From NCBI GenBank assembly GCA_937973585.1, contig CALJKN010000020.1:1-15973 (forward strand): DNA of 15,973 nucleotides, written 5' to 3'. This stretch comes from an uncultured Helicobacteraceae bacterium. GTDB lineage: Bacteria > Campylobacterota > Campylobacteria > Campylobacterales > UBA6016. This document shows positions 1 through 7,037 of this stretch, in pieces. How positions within the stretch are numbered: position 1 is the stretch's first letter; the number at the start of each line of letters is the position of its first letter. The position numbers and the translations under genes were made by a program. The notes under the pieces were generated by a model, which saw only the letters and a list, made by a program, of their open reading frames with translations, was not told the origin of the DNA and ran no database searches.

Positions 1-1
1 G

Positions 2-118
2 CACTATATGAATGACGAGGCATATAGAGACCTGATATATAAGGGCTACACCGTCATCTACAAAGTCGAAACCGACAAAATCCTCATACTCGAAATATTC
101 AAATGGCAGAACCGTTAA
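2..118 (+). CDS. RelE/ParE-family toxin, C-terminal fragment (5' end outside the window)
   Basis: An open frame runs from the first bases and stops at the TAA at 116-118, giving 38 visible residues. The stretch YKGYTVIYKVE followed by ILILEIFKWQNR has the strand-rich end typical of RelE/ParE-type plasmid-stabilisation toxins, which are ribosome-dependent mRNA nucleases or gyrase inhibitors. The N-terminal half and any antitoxin gene, normally just upstream, lie outside the window. The last codons overlap the ATG of the mcrC-like fragment by 16 nt. The family call rests on the C-terminal pattern alone, so the sub-family and whether it is active cannot be judged. Confidence 0.6.
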   Translation, partial: HYMNDEAYRDLIYKGYTVIYKVETDKILILEIFKWQNR

Positions 119-375
119 TAGTCAAGGAATACGAATCAATAACGGCAAATAGTGCGGGATGCAAGGCATTTGAAGAGCTAAAAACATTTGCTTCCTACGA
201 GCAAAATTGGCAGTTTTTGCGTATCGCCAAAGGCGGCAGGGAGTTAAAAGCGCAAAACTATGTCGGAGTGATACAGACCAAAAGCGGTGTAGTCGTAGAG
301 ATATTGCCGAAAATCAACGATGTCAACGATGATGATGGGAGTGTTAAAACTCCCCAGCAATACTACGTCCTGTAA
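103..375 (+). pseudogene. Truncated McrC-like subunit of an McrBC modified-DNA restriction system
   Basis: The 90-residue frame opens with PLIVKEYESI and contains the stretch LKAQNYVGVIQTKSGVVVEI followed by LPKIND. That is the conserved N-terminal pattern of McrC, the nuclease subunit that partners the GTPase McrB to cut DNA carrying modified cytosine. Full McrC proteins are several hundred residues, and the PD-(D/E)XK catalytic part is absent. McrC-like sequence ends at about residue 77. The last dozen residues look like run-on translation, and the frame ends 13 nt inside the convergent argJ gene. No McrB gene is visible. The ATG lies inside the tail of the preceding toxin gene and has no clear Shine-Dalgarno sequence. 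I call it a decayed remnant. A short stem at 337-342/349-354 near the break has no U-tract. Confidence 0.65.
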
Positions 376-1553
376 TCGGCGTTGATTTTGACATACTCGT
401 AACCAAGGTCACATCCATACGCCGTGAAGCTCTCTTCGCCTAGTCCGAGGTCACAGATGATGGCAAATTCATCTTTTTTTAGGACATTTGCCGCTTTGGT
501 TTCCATCTCTTTGTCAAAGCTTATCTCACCTTTGTCAAACACAGTCACATCTTCAAACGAAATCACCAGACTCTCATAAGCGCACTCCACGCCGCTAGCC
601 CCTATCGTTGAGGCTATCCTACCCCAGTTCGGGTCGCACCCGAAAAGTGCGGTTTTGACGAGTGGGGAGTTTGAGAGCGCTTTTGCCGCTTTTTCTGCAT
701 CGGCGGCGCTTTTTGCCCCCTTTACTCTAAAAGCGCACAGTTTTGTAGCGCCCTCCCCGTCTTTTACCATTGAGGTTGCAAGGTTGTGCATTACTATTTT
801 TAGCGCTTCTTTCATCGCATCTTTGCTATACACGCCGCTTTTTTTGTTTGCAAGCACCATTACCGTATCGTTTGTAGATGTGTCTCCATCCACAGAAATA
901 GCGTTAAAAGTCGTGTGGCTCACCTCTGCAAGAAGCTCTTTTATGTCGTCTTTCGGCATATCGGCATCGGTAGCTATAAAGCAAAGCATCGTCGCAAGGT
1001 TTGGATTTATCATCCCTGCACCCTTTGCCATCGCCCCTACCTTGAAGCTTCTACCGTCCTCTAGTTCTACCTTTAGCGCTATCTCTTTTTTCCATCTATC
1101 GGTCGTCATGATGGCTCTTGCGGCGCAATCGCCGTCTTTTACGCCCAGATCGAACTTATCAAAAGTAGTGGCTATCTTCTCTTTTGGAAGTCTAACGCCT
1201 ATTACGCCCGTTGAGCTCATCACCGGATTTTTGATTTGCGGATATTTTGCGATCAGGCCGCCCAGAAGCTCTTTTACATCCTCAACACCTTTTGCACCCG
1301 TCATCGCATTTGCGTTTTTTGCATTTACGAGGACAAAGTTTGTCTGAAAACTCCCAAGCTCTTTGAAATGCACTATCGGAGCCGCCTGGAATTTGTTTTC
1401 CGTAAATACGGCATCCACCTCGCACATAGCATCGGAATAGATATAGGCGACATCGGGCTGGTCATTGCCTCTTAGTCCGGCACTTACGCCGTTTGCATAA
1501 AATCCTTCGGCCGCACATACACCGCCGTGAATAGGTAAAATTTTGAACATCAT
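363..1553 (-). CDS. argJ: ArgJ, glutamate N-acetyltransferase / ornithine acetyltransferase
   Basis: This 396-residue protein has the length and layout of ArgJ, which moves the acetyl group from N-acetylornithine to glutamate (and in some species uses acetyl-CoA) in cyclic arginine biosynthesis in the cytoplasm. The precursor cleaves itself before the conserved threonine in NLATML, here Thr188, giving two chains. The oxyanion-hole segment SSTGVIG is at about 113-119. The chosen ATG is preceded by AAGGGA seven bases upstream; a second ATG follows at once and could also be used. It lies 94 bp downstream of rpmB on the same strand and converges on the mcrC remnant, overlapping its run-on frame by 13 nt. 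The C-terminus (NADYRT) looks natural, so argJ itself appears intact. Confidence 0.95.
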   Translation of the reverse strand: MMFKILPIHGGVCAAEGFYANGVSAGLRGNDQPDVAYIYSDAMCEVDAVFTENKFQAAPIVHFKELGSFQTNFVLVNAKNANAMTGAKGVEDVKELLGGLIAKYPQIKNPVMSSTGVIGVRLPKEKIATTFDKFDLGVKDGDCAARAIMTTDRWKKEIALKVELEDGRSFKVGAMAKGAGMINPNLATMLCFIATDADMPKDDIKELLAEVSHTTFNAISVDGDTSTNDTVMVLANKKSGVYSKDAMKEALKIVMHNLATSMVKDGEGATKLCAFRVKGAKSAADAEKAAKALSNSPLVKTALFGCDPNWGRIASTIGASGVECAYESLVISFEDVTVFDKGEISFDKEMETKAANVLKKDEFAIICDLGLGEESFTAYGCDLGYEYVKINADYRT

Positions 1554-1634
1554 ATTTTTATCCCTTATTGGGTTTTGGTTTTTAGAAGTTTAATAAAAAA
1601 AGATTTTAATTTGAAGACGGAGGGGGAAAAGGGA

Positions 1635-1655
1635 GCGCTTAAAAAAATTAAGCGC
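1635..1655 (-). terminator. Stem-loop at the 3' end of rpmB
   Basis: GCGCTTAA (1635-1642) and TTAAGCGC (1648-1655) form a perfect 8-bp stem with a five-base loop. The rpmB stop codon lies inside the stem. An A6 run sits on the coding-strand 5' side; the 3' side on the minus strand is only moderately U-rich (TCCCTTTTCC). The clean T-run is on the plus strand, where no gene is expected to stop. It is probably an attenuating or bidirectional terminator between rpmB and argJ. Confidence 0.5.
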
Positions 1656-1836
1656 CTTTTTTCATTGTTCTAAGAGTAGAAGCTGCTACTTTTATTTTTT
1701 TAGTTGTCCCGTCTTCAAGTGTGATTCTCACAACTCTAAGGTTTGGAAGGAATCTTCTTTTTGTTTTGTTGTTTGCGTGGCTGACGTTATTTCCAACTTG
1801 AACGCCTTTGCCTGTTACCATACATCTTCTTGCCAT
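1648..1836 (-). CDS. rpmB: 50S ribosomal protein L28
   Basis: The 62-residue basic protein begins MARRCMVTGKGVQVGNNVSH and carries the NKTKRRFLPNL segment typical of bacterial L28, a large-subunit protein. Length and sequence are those of a complete family member. The ATG is preceded by AAGG nine bases upstream. The short gap to argJ is largely a stem-loop. In C. jejuni, as I recall, rpmB lies directly beside the divergent rpe; here a two-gene DUF module occupies the space between them. Confidence 0.97.
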   Translation of the reverse strand: MARRCMVTGKGVQVGNNVSHANNKTKRRFLPNLRVVRITLEDGTTKKIKVAASTLRTMKKGA

Positions 1837-1838
1837 TG

Positions 1839-1895
1839 TAATTAGCCTTTATAAATTGAGTAAAATTTTTGGCGAATTTTACTTTAATTAGCCTT
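1839..1895. repeat. 11-bp direct repeat flanking an inverted repeat upstream of rpmB
   Basis: TAATTAGCCTT occurs at 1839-1849 and again at 1885-1895. Between the copies, AGTAAAATT (1859-1867) and AATTTTACT (1875-1883) form a perfect 9-bp inverted repeat with a 7-base spacer. The upstream copy gives rpmB its AAGG ribosome-binding site (minus strand). The inverted repeat could be a weak A/T-rich terminator for the DUF2442 gene ending at 1938. Related ATTAGCC/TAGCCTT words occur at 1941-1947 and near 2505. The function is unknown and chance similarity in A/T-rich DNA is possible. Confidence 0.4.
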
Positions 1896-1937
1896 AAAGT
1901 TTTATTGTTTATCTAGGGCTAGATTTTGCTAGAGGTC

Positions 1938-2183
1938 TCAATTAGCCAACTCGTAAAGCCTCTCCGGGGCAATATCGGCTCCGTTTGCCCATTCAACCGT
2001 ATCGGTATTCGGATTAAATCTAAGATTCCGAAAATTCTCTAATTTTTTGAGCGGTTCAAAAATGGTTCCGTCCGGCTTTGAGAGTATATAATTCTTAAAA
2101 TCTATAACAGACTCCTTGCCGTCATTAAACCTCACAAACACACGGTAATCATCGACATATCTAGCATCCTCAAGCCAAATCAT
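1938..2183 (-). CDS. DUF2442-family small protein
   Basis: I place the start at the ATG at 2181-2183, which has AGGAG seven bases upstream. The frame is open further upstream (to 2210), but that would overlap the preceding gene and lacks such a site. The 81-residue product (MIWLEDARYVDDYRVFVRFN, then a KPDGTIFEPLKKLENFRN region and VEWANGADIAPERLYE) matches the DUF2442 pattern: a beta-rich small domain with the characteristic W-NG-DI-PE-LY ending. The stop of the DUF4160 gene is 10 bp upstream, so the two form an operon. DUF2442 and DUF4160 genes often occur side by side, and a toxin-antitoxin-like role has been suspected; I know of no firm biochemical role. It is not part of the core rpmB-rpe neighbourhood. 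Confidence 0.8.
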   Translation of the reverse strand: MIWLEDARYVDDYRVFVRFNDGKESVIDFKNYILSKPDGTIFEPLKKLENFRNLRFNPNTDTVEWANGADIAPERLYELAN

Positions 2184-2193
2184 AACAAAACTC

Positions 2194-2454
2194 CTATACC
2201 AAAGGTTCAATTTTATTCGGAACTTGACCGTTTTGAGCCAGCTCCCAATCAGTTATCAGCTCCTCTCTATGCTCATACGCCCACTCCAAAACTAACGCAA
2301 TAACCTTTTTTGGCAAAAAACCGTCTTGGATTTTTAGTTCGTTTATCAAAAAAGTCGCCCTGTATTCGTTGTATTTGACATGAAAATGCGGCGGATTGTG
2401 CTCATCGTAGTAGAACGAAATAATTATCCCCAAAAACCTGCTTACTTCCGGCAT
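2194..2454 (-). CDS. DUF4160-family small protein
   Basis: The 86-residue protein begins MPEVSRFLGIIISFYYDEHN and continues PPHFHVKYNE, the hallmark of DUF4160 (an I-F-yyde-H-xPPHFHV block), then has a basic helix-forming region around KKVIALVLEWAYEHREEL ending in W. AAAGG lies six to seven bases before the ATG. It is the first gene of the DUF4160-DUF2442 pair and starts about 94 bp from the divergent rpe, so the promoters share that gap. The conserved histidines (HNPPHFH, about residues 19-25) could bind metal or act in catalysis; this is inference. The function is unknown, and a toxin-antitoxin or defence accessory role is plausible from how often the pair occurs. Confidence 0.8.
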   Translation of the reverse strand: MPEVSRFLGIIISFYYDEHNPPHFHVKYNEYRATFLINELKIQDGFLPKKVIALVLEWAYEHREELITDWELAQNGQVPNKIEPLV

Positions 2455-2496
2455 TTTAGACCTTTTGCTTTTTAAAATTTTATCAAAATCAAAATA

Positions 2497-2522
2497 TTGT
2501 TTAACTAGCCTTAATCTATAAT
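2497..2522 (+). promoter_or_regulatory. Promoter of rpe-trpF
   Basis: TATAAT at 2517-2522 is a perfect -10 hexamer 26 bases before the rpe ATG, in strongly A/T-rich DNA. TTGTTT at 2497-2502 is a poor and slightly close -35 (14-bp gap). Campylobacter promoters often lack a -35 box, so the -10 carries most of the weight. Confidence 0.55.
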
Positions 2523-2548
2523 TTCAAAAAAACTTTAGAGGGAAAAAT

Positions 2549-3187
2549 ATGCTTATAGCACCTAGTATATTGTCGGCAGATTTTGGAAGGCTTGCCGATG
2601 AGGTAAATGCGGTGTGTGAGGCGGGAGCCGATTTGATACACGTGGACGTTATGGATGGGCATTTTGTTCCGAACCTAACTATCGGGCCGCTTGTCGTAAA
2701 AGCGGTGAAACAAGCTTCACATAAACCGCTTGACGTACATCTGATGGTCAAAAACAACGACTTTTTTGTCGATTTGTTTGCCCCTTTGAGACCGGAATAT
2801 ATCACTTTTCACATCGAAGAGGAGAAGCACCCTCACAGACTCGTCCAAAAAATCAAAGGGATGGGGATAAAAGCCGGACTAGTGCTAAACCCTCATACAA
2901 ACGAAAAAACCCTTGAGTATATACTGGATGATCTGGATATAGTCCTTTTGATGAGCGTAAATCCGGGATTCGGCGGGCAAAAATTTATCGATACGGCAGT
3001 CAGAAAAGTCGAAAGCCTCAAAAACGAGATACTTAGACGTGGACTAAAAACTTTAGTCGAAGTGGACGGCGGAGTCAACGACAAAAATGCACCTCTACTA
3101 AGAGATGCCGGAGCCGATGTGCTTGTCGCCGGAAGCTATGTATTTGGGAGCGAGGACTACAAAGCGGCTATAGACAGCCTCCGATGA
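2549..3187 (+). CDS. rpe: Ribulose-phosphate 3-epimerase
   Basis: This 212-residue TIM-barrel enzyme interconverts ribulose 5-phosphate and xylulose 5-phosphate in the pentose phosphate pathway. Visible signatures are APSILSADF at the N-terminus, HVDVMDGHFVPN (His31, Asp33), DVHLMV (His64), MSVNPGFGGQ for phosphate binding (about 135-144) and VDGGVN with the second catalytic aspartate, Asp173. Length is normal. GAGGG lies about seven bases before the ATG. The TGA overlaps the trpF ATG as ATGA, indicating translational coupling. The rpe-rpmB neighbourhood is a Campylobacter-like trait. Confidence 0.97.
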   Translation: MLIAPSILSADFGRLADEVNAVCEAGADLIHVDVMDGHFVPNLTIGPLVVKAVKQASHKPLDVHLMVKNNDFFVDLFAPLRPEYITFHIEEEKHPHRLVQKIKGMGIKAGLVLNPHTNEKTLEYILDDLDIVLLMSVNPGFGGQKFIDTAVRKVESLKNEILRRGLKTLVEVDGGVNDKNAPLLRDAGADVLVAGSYVFGSEDYKAAIDSLR

Positions 3188-3777
3188 GGGTCAAAATCTG
3201 CGGCATCAGAGAGCTAGGCGACGCATACGCCGCTATAGATGCAGGGGTTGATGCTCTGGGGTTTGTGTTTTACCCCAAATCACCTAGATACATCACCCCT
3301 GAATCGGCAAAAGCGCTCCTCCAAAAACTCCCCCCTTTTGTAGAGAGGGTCGGACTCTTCGTGAACGAAACCGCCGAGACGGTAGATGAAATATCGGAAT
3401 TTTGCAAAATCAGTGCGGCACAAATACACTTTGAACCCCCTACCTCTTTTTTTGAAAACCTAAAAACAAGACATATCAAAGTCGTCAGAGCCGCCGCACA
3501 AGAGGATGTATCGAAATTTGCGAACGAATATAGGTTTGTCGATAGCTACGTTGAGGGCTACGGCGGCGAAGGGAAACGGCTCAATACGGAGTGGTTTGAA
3601 GGGGCTGATACCTCAAAAATCATCTTGGCCGGAGGGCTGACGTGTGAAAATCTATCCTTGATAGAGGGGATGGGGTTTTATGGGGTCGATGTCTCTAGCG
3701 GAGTTGAAAGCAGCAGAGGGGTCAAAGACCCCAAAAAGATAAAAGCCTTTGTAGAGACTGCCAAAAAAAGCTGTTAG
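3184..3777 (+). CDS. trpF: Phosphoribosylanthranilate isomerase
   Basis: The 197-residue TIM-barrel protein begins MRVKICGI, where Cys6 of the KICG motif is the usual general base. It continues with GFVFYPKSPRY, GLFVN (57-61), DSYVEGYGGEGKR with the expected catalytic Asp120, ILAGGLTCEN (147-156) and GVDVSSGVE (167-174). It converts N-(5-phosphoribosyl)anthranilate to the carboxyphenylamino-deoxyribulose phosphate intermediate of tryptophan synthesis. The start overlaps the rpe stop as ATGA and relies on coupling with rpe. It is detached from the other trp genes, none of which is in this window. The usual LHG motif after the central strand reads IHFEP here, a mild variation. Complete and probably functional. 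Confidence 0.95.
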   Translation: MRVKICGIRELGDAYAAIDAGVDALGFVFYPKSPRYITPESAKALLQKLPPFVERVGLFVNETAETVDEISEFCKISAAQIHFEPPTSFFENLKTRHIKVVRAAAQEDVSKFANEYRFVDSYVEGYGGEGKRLNTEWFEGADTSKIILAGGLTCENLSLIEGMGFYGVDVSSGVESSRGVKDPKKIKAFVETAKKSC

Positions 3778-3807
3778 CGGCGCAAACCGTCTATTTTTGA
3801 GATCCGG

Positions 3808-4317
3808 TCAATACGACACGTTTGTATAGACGGTGATATATTGGAGCGGTGAGTCGCTGAATTTGACTATCTCTCTGCCTTTATAGATACCGTAGTTATT
3901 GTATCCGGCTAAGACTCTTTTGTTTTCGGACTCATATCTGGTTTTGCATCTTTGGACTATCTCCGTCTCTCTGCCGCCCCTGTCGCCTCTAGGTAGACCC
4001 TGCCCTACCATGGAGCCTAATATCGCTCCGCCTATAGTGGCTGCCGTCTTACCGCTCCCCTGCCCAACTTGATTACCTAGTGCCCCGCCTATAGCACCGC
4101 CGACTATCCCGCCTACTACGTCGTTGCCGCCTCTGTCGCCGTGCCCTCGTCTCTCGACGCTCTCATCCCAACACTCTTTTATCGGTCTATCATAAACAAC
4201 GTTTTTATAAACCGGCTCCGACCTGCTCACCTTTACGCTCTCGCTCGTAGAAAATTCATCGGCAAAAGCAAAAGTCCCCAAAATAGCCGTAGCAAATAAA
4301 AAAGCTTGGAGTTTCAT
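3808..4317 (-). CDS. Periplasmic/outer-membrane glycine-zipper (17 kDa antigen-like) protein
   Basis: The 169-residue protein has a signal peptide (MKLQAFLFATAILGTFAFA, cleavage likely after Ala19) with no lipobox cysteine, so it is exported but probably not a lipoprotein. Residues about 65-106 form a glycine-zipper region with GGIVGGAIGGALGNQVGQG followed by TIGGAILGSMVGQGL, the 2TM glycine-zipper pattern of the SlyB/17 kDa surface antigen group. Arg/Gly-rich stretches (ERRGHGDRGG and PRGDRGG) flank the zipper. Two cysteines (about 49 and 124) lie on either side and could form a disulfide. AAGGA lies seven bases before the ATG. It converges with trpF, 30 bp away. A role in envelope integrity is inferred from the family only. 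Confidence 0.8.
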   Translation of the reverse strand: MKLQAFLFATAILGTFAFADEFSTSESVKVSRSEPVYKNVVYDRPIKECWDESVERRGHGDRGGNDVVGGIVGGAIGGALGNQVGQGSGKTAATIGGAILGSMVGQGLPRGDRGGRETEIVQRCKTRYESENKRVLAGYNNYGIYKGREIVKFSDSPLQYITVYTNVSY

Positions 4318-4345
4318 AGTTCTATCCTTTTGATGTTATATGCAC

Positions 4346-4366
4346 AAAATGGGCAAAACCCATTTT
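4346..4366 (-). terminator. Bidirectional-type intrinsic terminator after the metallophosphoesterase gene
   Basis: AAAATGGG (4346-4353) and CCCATTTT (4359-4366) form a perfect 8-bp stem with a five-base loop. On the minus strand the 3' arm ends in U4. On the plus strand the T-run is T6. It lies 69 bp beyond the metallophosphoesterase stop and before the glycine-zipper gene, where termination of the upstream operon would be expected. Confidence 0.55.
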
Positions 4367-4434
4367 TTATAGCAAAAGGATAAATCTTTCGTGTGAATAA
4401 AATATGAAACATAGGTAAACGGTATATTAACGCC

Positions 4435-6075
4435 CTAAAAACACCCCTTATCAAACGTCTCAAAATCATCCGCATCTATGGCTCTATAGCACGCTTTTTC
4501 GCCGTTTATATCTATCATTACGAGTGTATTTCGGACGTGAAAGCTCTTGACACCGTCGCTCCACACCATACTCTCCTGCCCATAATACGGCGCTCCGGCT
4601 GCTCCGTTTGTGATCTGTGTAAAAGCCCGTCCTATATTTGGCTTTGGGAGTTCGTATCCGACTTTGTGGAGTCTCGTGTCCGGCTTGATAACCGTTCTGG
4701 AGTAGTTGTGTTCGTCGCCCGACAAAAATGCTCTAAACTTTTTAGATGAGAGTGCAATCTCTATGATTTCGTCTCTTCGCTCTATTATCCCTTTTTGCGC
4801 CGGAGTTCTAATGCCGTTTTGAACCGTTACGGAGCGGTATCCGTTTTCGCCGTCGTACCACATAGCGTCGCCGGAGTGTCCGCCGTTTGGGAAAAGCGGG
4901 GTATGAACCGTCACAAATACATGTCGAATCTGAGGGTCTCCGTCGTATTTTGCCATCTCCCTCTTCAGCCAATCCGCTTGTCCGTCCATGATATAGCCGT
5001 GCAATCCACCGATACCGTCTTTGCCGTTTTTTAGCTCTTTTTTGAGGTTTGGGTTGTAAAAATAATTTGAGTTTAGGACTATCACGGCCGTATTTGCATA
5101 CGTGTAGCTGTAAGCCGAGTCCGCATATAGAGGCATATCATCCCCCACCTCTTTGGCTAGCGGGCTTTTCGGTGTTGCAAAATACTCCGAAAAAAGCTTT
5201 TCCGATATCGGCTTACCGATAAACGCCTCATGGTTTCCCATCCCCGCATAAAGCGGCGTATGCGAGGCAAAACGCTCGGCGGCTTTTTTGAAATTATAAT
5301 ACTCTAGCCTCTGCCTATTCTCGTCGTTTTTGTACCCGCTGATCATATCTCCGGTAAACTGGAAAAACGAGGCGTTCTCTTTTGAGGCAAGGGCAAAAAT
5401 CTTTTTGAGCACACCTGCATTCACCCCGCCAAGATCGTTTTCGCCCGCACCGTTCGCCCCTCTGGAGTCGCTGGCAAAAGCAAACGAAAAACTATCCGTC
5501 TTTTTTACCGTCGGGAGGGCAAATTCGCCGCCGTACCCGTCACACATTATGGATATTTTTTTGTCGGCGGCAAACTCTATCTTGTGGAGTTTTTGGGCAG
5601 CACTCTCTTTTTTGCCCCCTATCTCGCACGCCACTTCACCCAGAGTCTCAAATACCGCTCCGTAAGCGGCATCGGAGCTTTTGACGAAACCGGGTTTTAG
5701 GGTCATATAGCCGTTTGGAATCACGACATTGCCGCCTCTGAGCCAAAAACCGAATGAGGATTCGATAAGCGTAGAACCGTCCGAGACTAGCCTGTATCCT
5801 ATAGCCCCATCCCCTTTTCTCCCCCATCCGGAAAAATCGTATTTGCCGGACAAATCAGAGAGGGAGATAGATGTTTTGCCGTCTTGTACGGGGGCAGTTT
5901 TTTTGTAAAACCTGATATTTCCCCTCTCGTCCAATAATCCGTAATGCAAAGTCCCGTTTATCTCTTTGTTAAAACCTATATGGAGAGTGTGACCGTCCGC
6001 CTTTACCGTCGCCTCAAAATCTCTGGCGGATAGTACGGACAAAAAAGCGGCCAAAAAAATAAAAAACCTCATCAT
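4435..6075 (-). CDS. Exported calcineurin-like metallophosphoesterase
   Basis: From the ATG at 6073-6075 the product is 546 residues; the next codon is also ATG and is better spaced from AAAAAAGG. The first 18 residues (MMRFFIFLAAFLSVLSA) are a signal peptide, so the enzyme acts in the periplasm or outside the cell. An N-terminal beta-rich region (about 20-190) precedes the metallophosphoesterase domain. The metal-binding motifs are in order: SDSRG (Asp203, with Arg where many have His), GD (242-243), GNHE (280-283), VHTPLF (His391) and GDEHNYSR (453-460). The layout resembles purple-acid-phosphatase-like phosphodiesterases or phosphatases; the substrate is unknown. The start overlaps the acyltransferase stop as ATGA, so the two are co-translated. 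An in-frame start 27 nt upstream would add residues before the signal peptide and is unlikely. Confidence 0.85.
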   Translation of the reverse strand: MMRFFIFLAAFLSVLSARDFEATVKADGHTLHIGFNKEINGTLHYGLLDERGNIRFYKKTAPVQDGKTSISLSDLSGKYDFSGWGRKGDGAIGYRLVSDGSTLIESSFGFWLRGGNVVIPNGYMTLKPGFVKSSDAAYGAVFETLGEVACEIGGKKESAAQKLHKIEFAADKKISIMCDGYGGEFALPTVKKTDSFSFAFASDSRGANGAGENDLGGVNAGVLKKIFALASKENASFFQFTGDMISGYKNDENRQRLEYYNFKKAAERFASHTPLYAGMGNHEAFIGKPISEKLFSEYFATPKSPLAKEVGDDMPLYADSAYSYTYANTAVIVLNSNYFYNPNLKKELKNGKDGIGGLHGYIMDGQADWLKREMAKYDGDPQIRHVFVTVHTPLFPNGGHSGDAMWYDGENGYRSVTVQNGIRTPAQKGIIERRDEIIEIALSSKKFRAFLSGDEHNYSRTVIKPDTRLHKVGYELPKPNIGRAFTQITNGAAGAPYYGQESMVWSDGVKSFHVRNTLVMIDINGEKACYRAIDADDFETFDKGCF

Positions 6076-7037
6076 AAAACCTTTTTTAGACCTATCATAC
6101 ACATGATTTTAACCGCCAAAAGCGACGACGCAAAGACAAAAATCCCTTTGAGGCTCAAATCCCCTATAAACTTTGAGTGTTCCAGTATCAGCGGGTGAAC
6201 CAGATAGACCCCAAACACGAGACCCGAGAGGTGGGCGGCGTAGGCGTGGATTTTGCTATTTTGGATGGAGGAGAAGAGCAAAAACATAGCCACAGACTGA
6301 ATCAAAACAAGCGGAGAGGAGTACTCGTAAAACAGCGATACAAATTCCCCTTTTTGGAGGCTAAAATCAGCCGTCAGGAGGTAGATAAAGACCGAGGAGA
6401 GGATATAAAGGGTTAAGGCGACGAGAGGGCGGGAAAAGCGGATACGGGAGAGGTAAAATCCGAGCATAAAATACCCGCAGTAGCTCCCAAGCTCCCTATA
6501 TGAAAATCCGATTTTTTGTCCGGTGAGCGCTTCGGCGTGAGGGAGAAGCACCGATATAAAAACCCACACAAAAAGCAACACAAAACCCTCTTCTCTGCCG
6601 ATAGAGACGACAAGACGGCGGATAAAAGGGGATAGGATATAGAGGATTACGATAACGTACAAAAACCATAGGTGGTAGTATATGTGTCCGGATAGCACCG
6701 CCAAAACGGCTTTTAGAGGTGAGATATCCTCCCCTAAAACAAAAATCCGATACCCCAGATAGACAGCCCCCCAAAACACAAAAGCCGGAATAATCCTATA
6801 AAGCCTCTTTCGGTAAAAATCAAACGTATCGTAATCACGGGAGAGTATCGCCGCCCCACTCGCCATAAAAAACACCGGAACACAAAAACGGGCAAAAGAG
6901 TCCAACAAATTCGCATACCCAAACACAACAGTATCAGGCGACATCGTATATAGCGGAGTGGATGCAGCATGGAGCAACACAACAGCGAAGATGGCTAGGA
7001 CTTTTAGTGAGTCTAGGTAGTAGATGCGGGTATTCAG
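6072..7037 (-). CDS. Acyltransferase-3 family membrane protein, start codon unclear (possibly CTG)
   Basis: The sequence is a multi-helix acyltransferase 3 (OafA/WecH-type) protein, a family that O-acylates surface sugars at the inner membrane. Visible features are the opening RIYYLDSLKVLAIFAVVLLH with the conserved His, the FMASGA loop, HLWFLY, and GVYLVHPLIL near the end. The first GTG/ATG in frame (6978-6980) would cut off the first membrane helix. Homology clearly continues upstream to Asn-Thr-Arg, where the codon in the initiator position is CTG (7035-7037), overlapping the hepT TGA. Either CTG is used by coupling with hepT, or the native ATG was lost in the event that placed hepT there. 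From CTG it is 321 residues. The stop overlaps the metallophosphoesterase ATG. A diverged copy of its N-terminus lies at 10228-10347. Confidence 0.75.
   Translation of the reverse strand: MNTRIYYLDSLKVLAIFAVVLLHAASTPLYTMSPDTVVFGYANLLDSFARFCVPVFFMASGAAILSRDYDTFDFYRKRLYRIIPAFVFWGAVYLGYRIFVLGEDISPLKAVLAVLSGHIYYHLWFLYVIVILYILSPFIRRLVVSIGREEGFVLLFVWVFISVLLPHAEALTGQKIGFSYRELGSYCGYFMLGFYLSRIRFSRPLVALTLYILSSVFIYLLTADFSLQKGEFVSLFYEYSSPLVLIQSVAMFLLFSSIQNSKIHAYAAHLSGLVFGVYLVHPLILEHSKFIGDLSLKGIFVFASSLLAVKIMCMIGLKKVL

Noticed and set aside
337..354. GGGAGT/ACTCCC stem near the end of the mcrC remnant as a terminator
   Set aside because: Only 6 bp with no U-run on either strand; it is mentioned only as a mark near the break.
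655..1347. Long open frame on the plus strand opposite argJ
   Set aside because: It lies wholly inside the well-supported argJ gene on the other strand and its product is a low-complexity Ser/Phe/Ala-rich string typical of antisense frames.
3786..3834. ACCGTCTAT/ATAGACGGT inverted repeat between trpF and the glycine-zipper gene as a convergent terminator
   Set aside because: The 9-bp arms are perfect, but the 31-base loop, lack of U-runs and overlap with coding sequence do not support termination.
6413..6982. Cys/Arg-rich minus-strand frames overlapping the acyltransferase
   Set aside because: They are alternate frames within the acyltransferase, which has recognisable motifs in its own frame.
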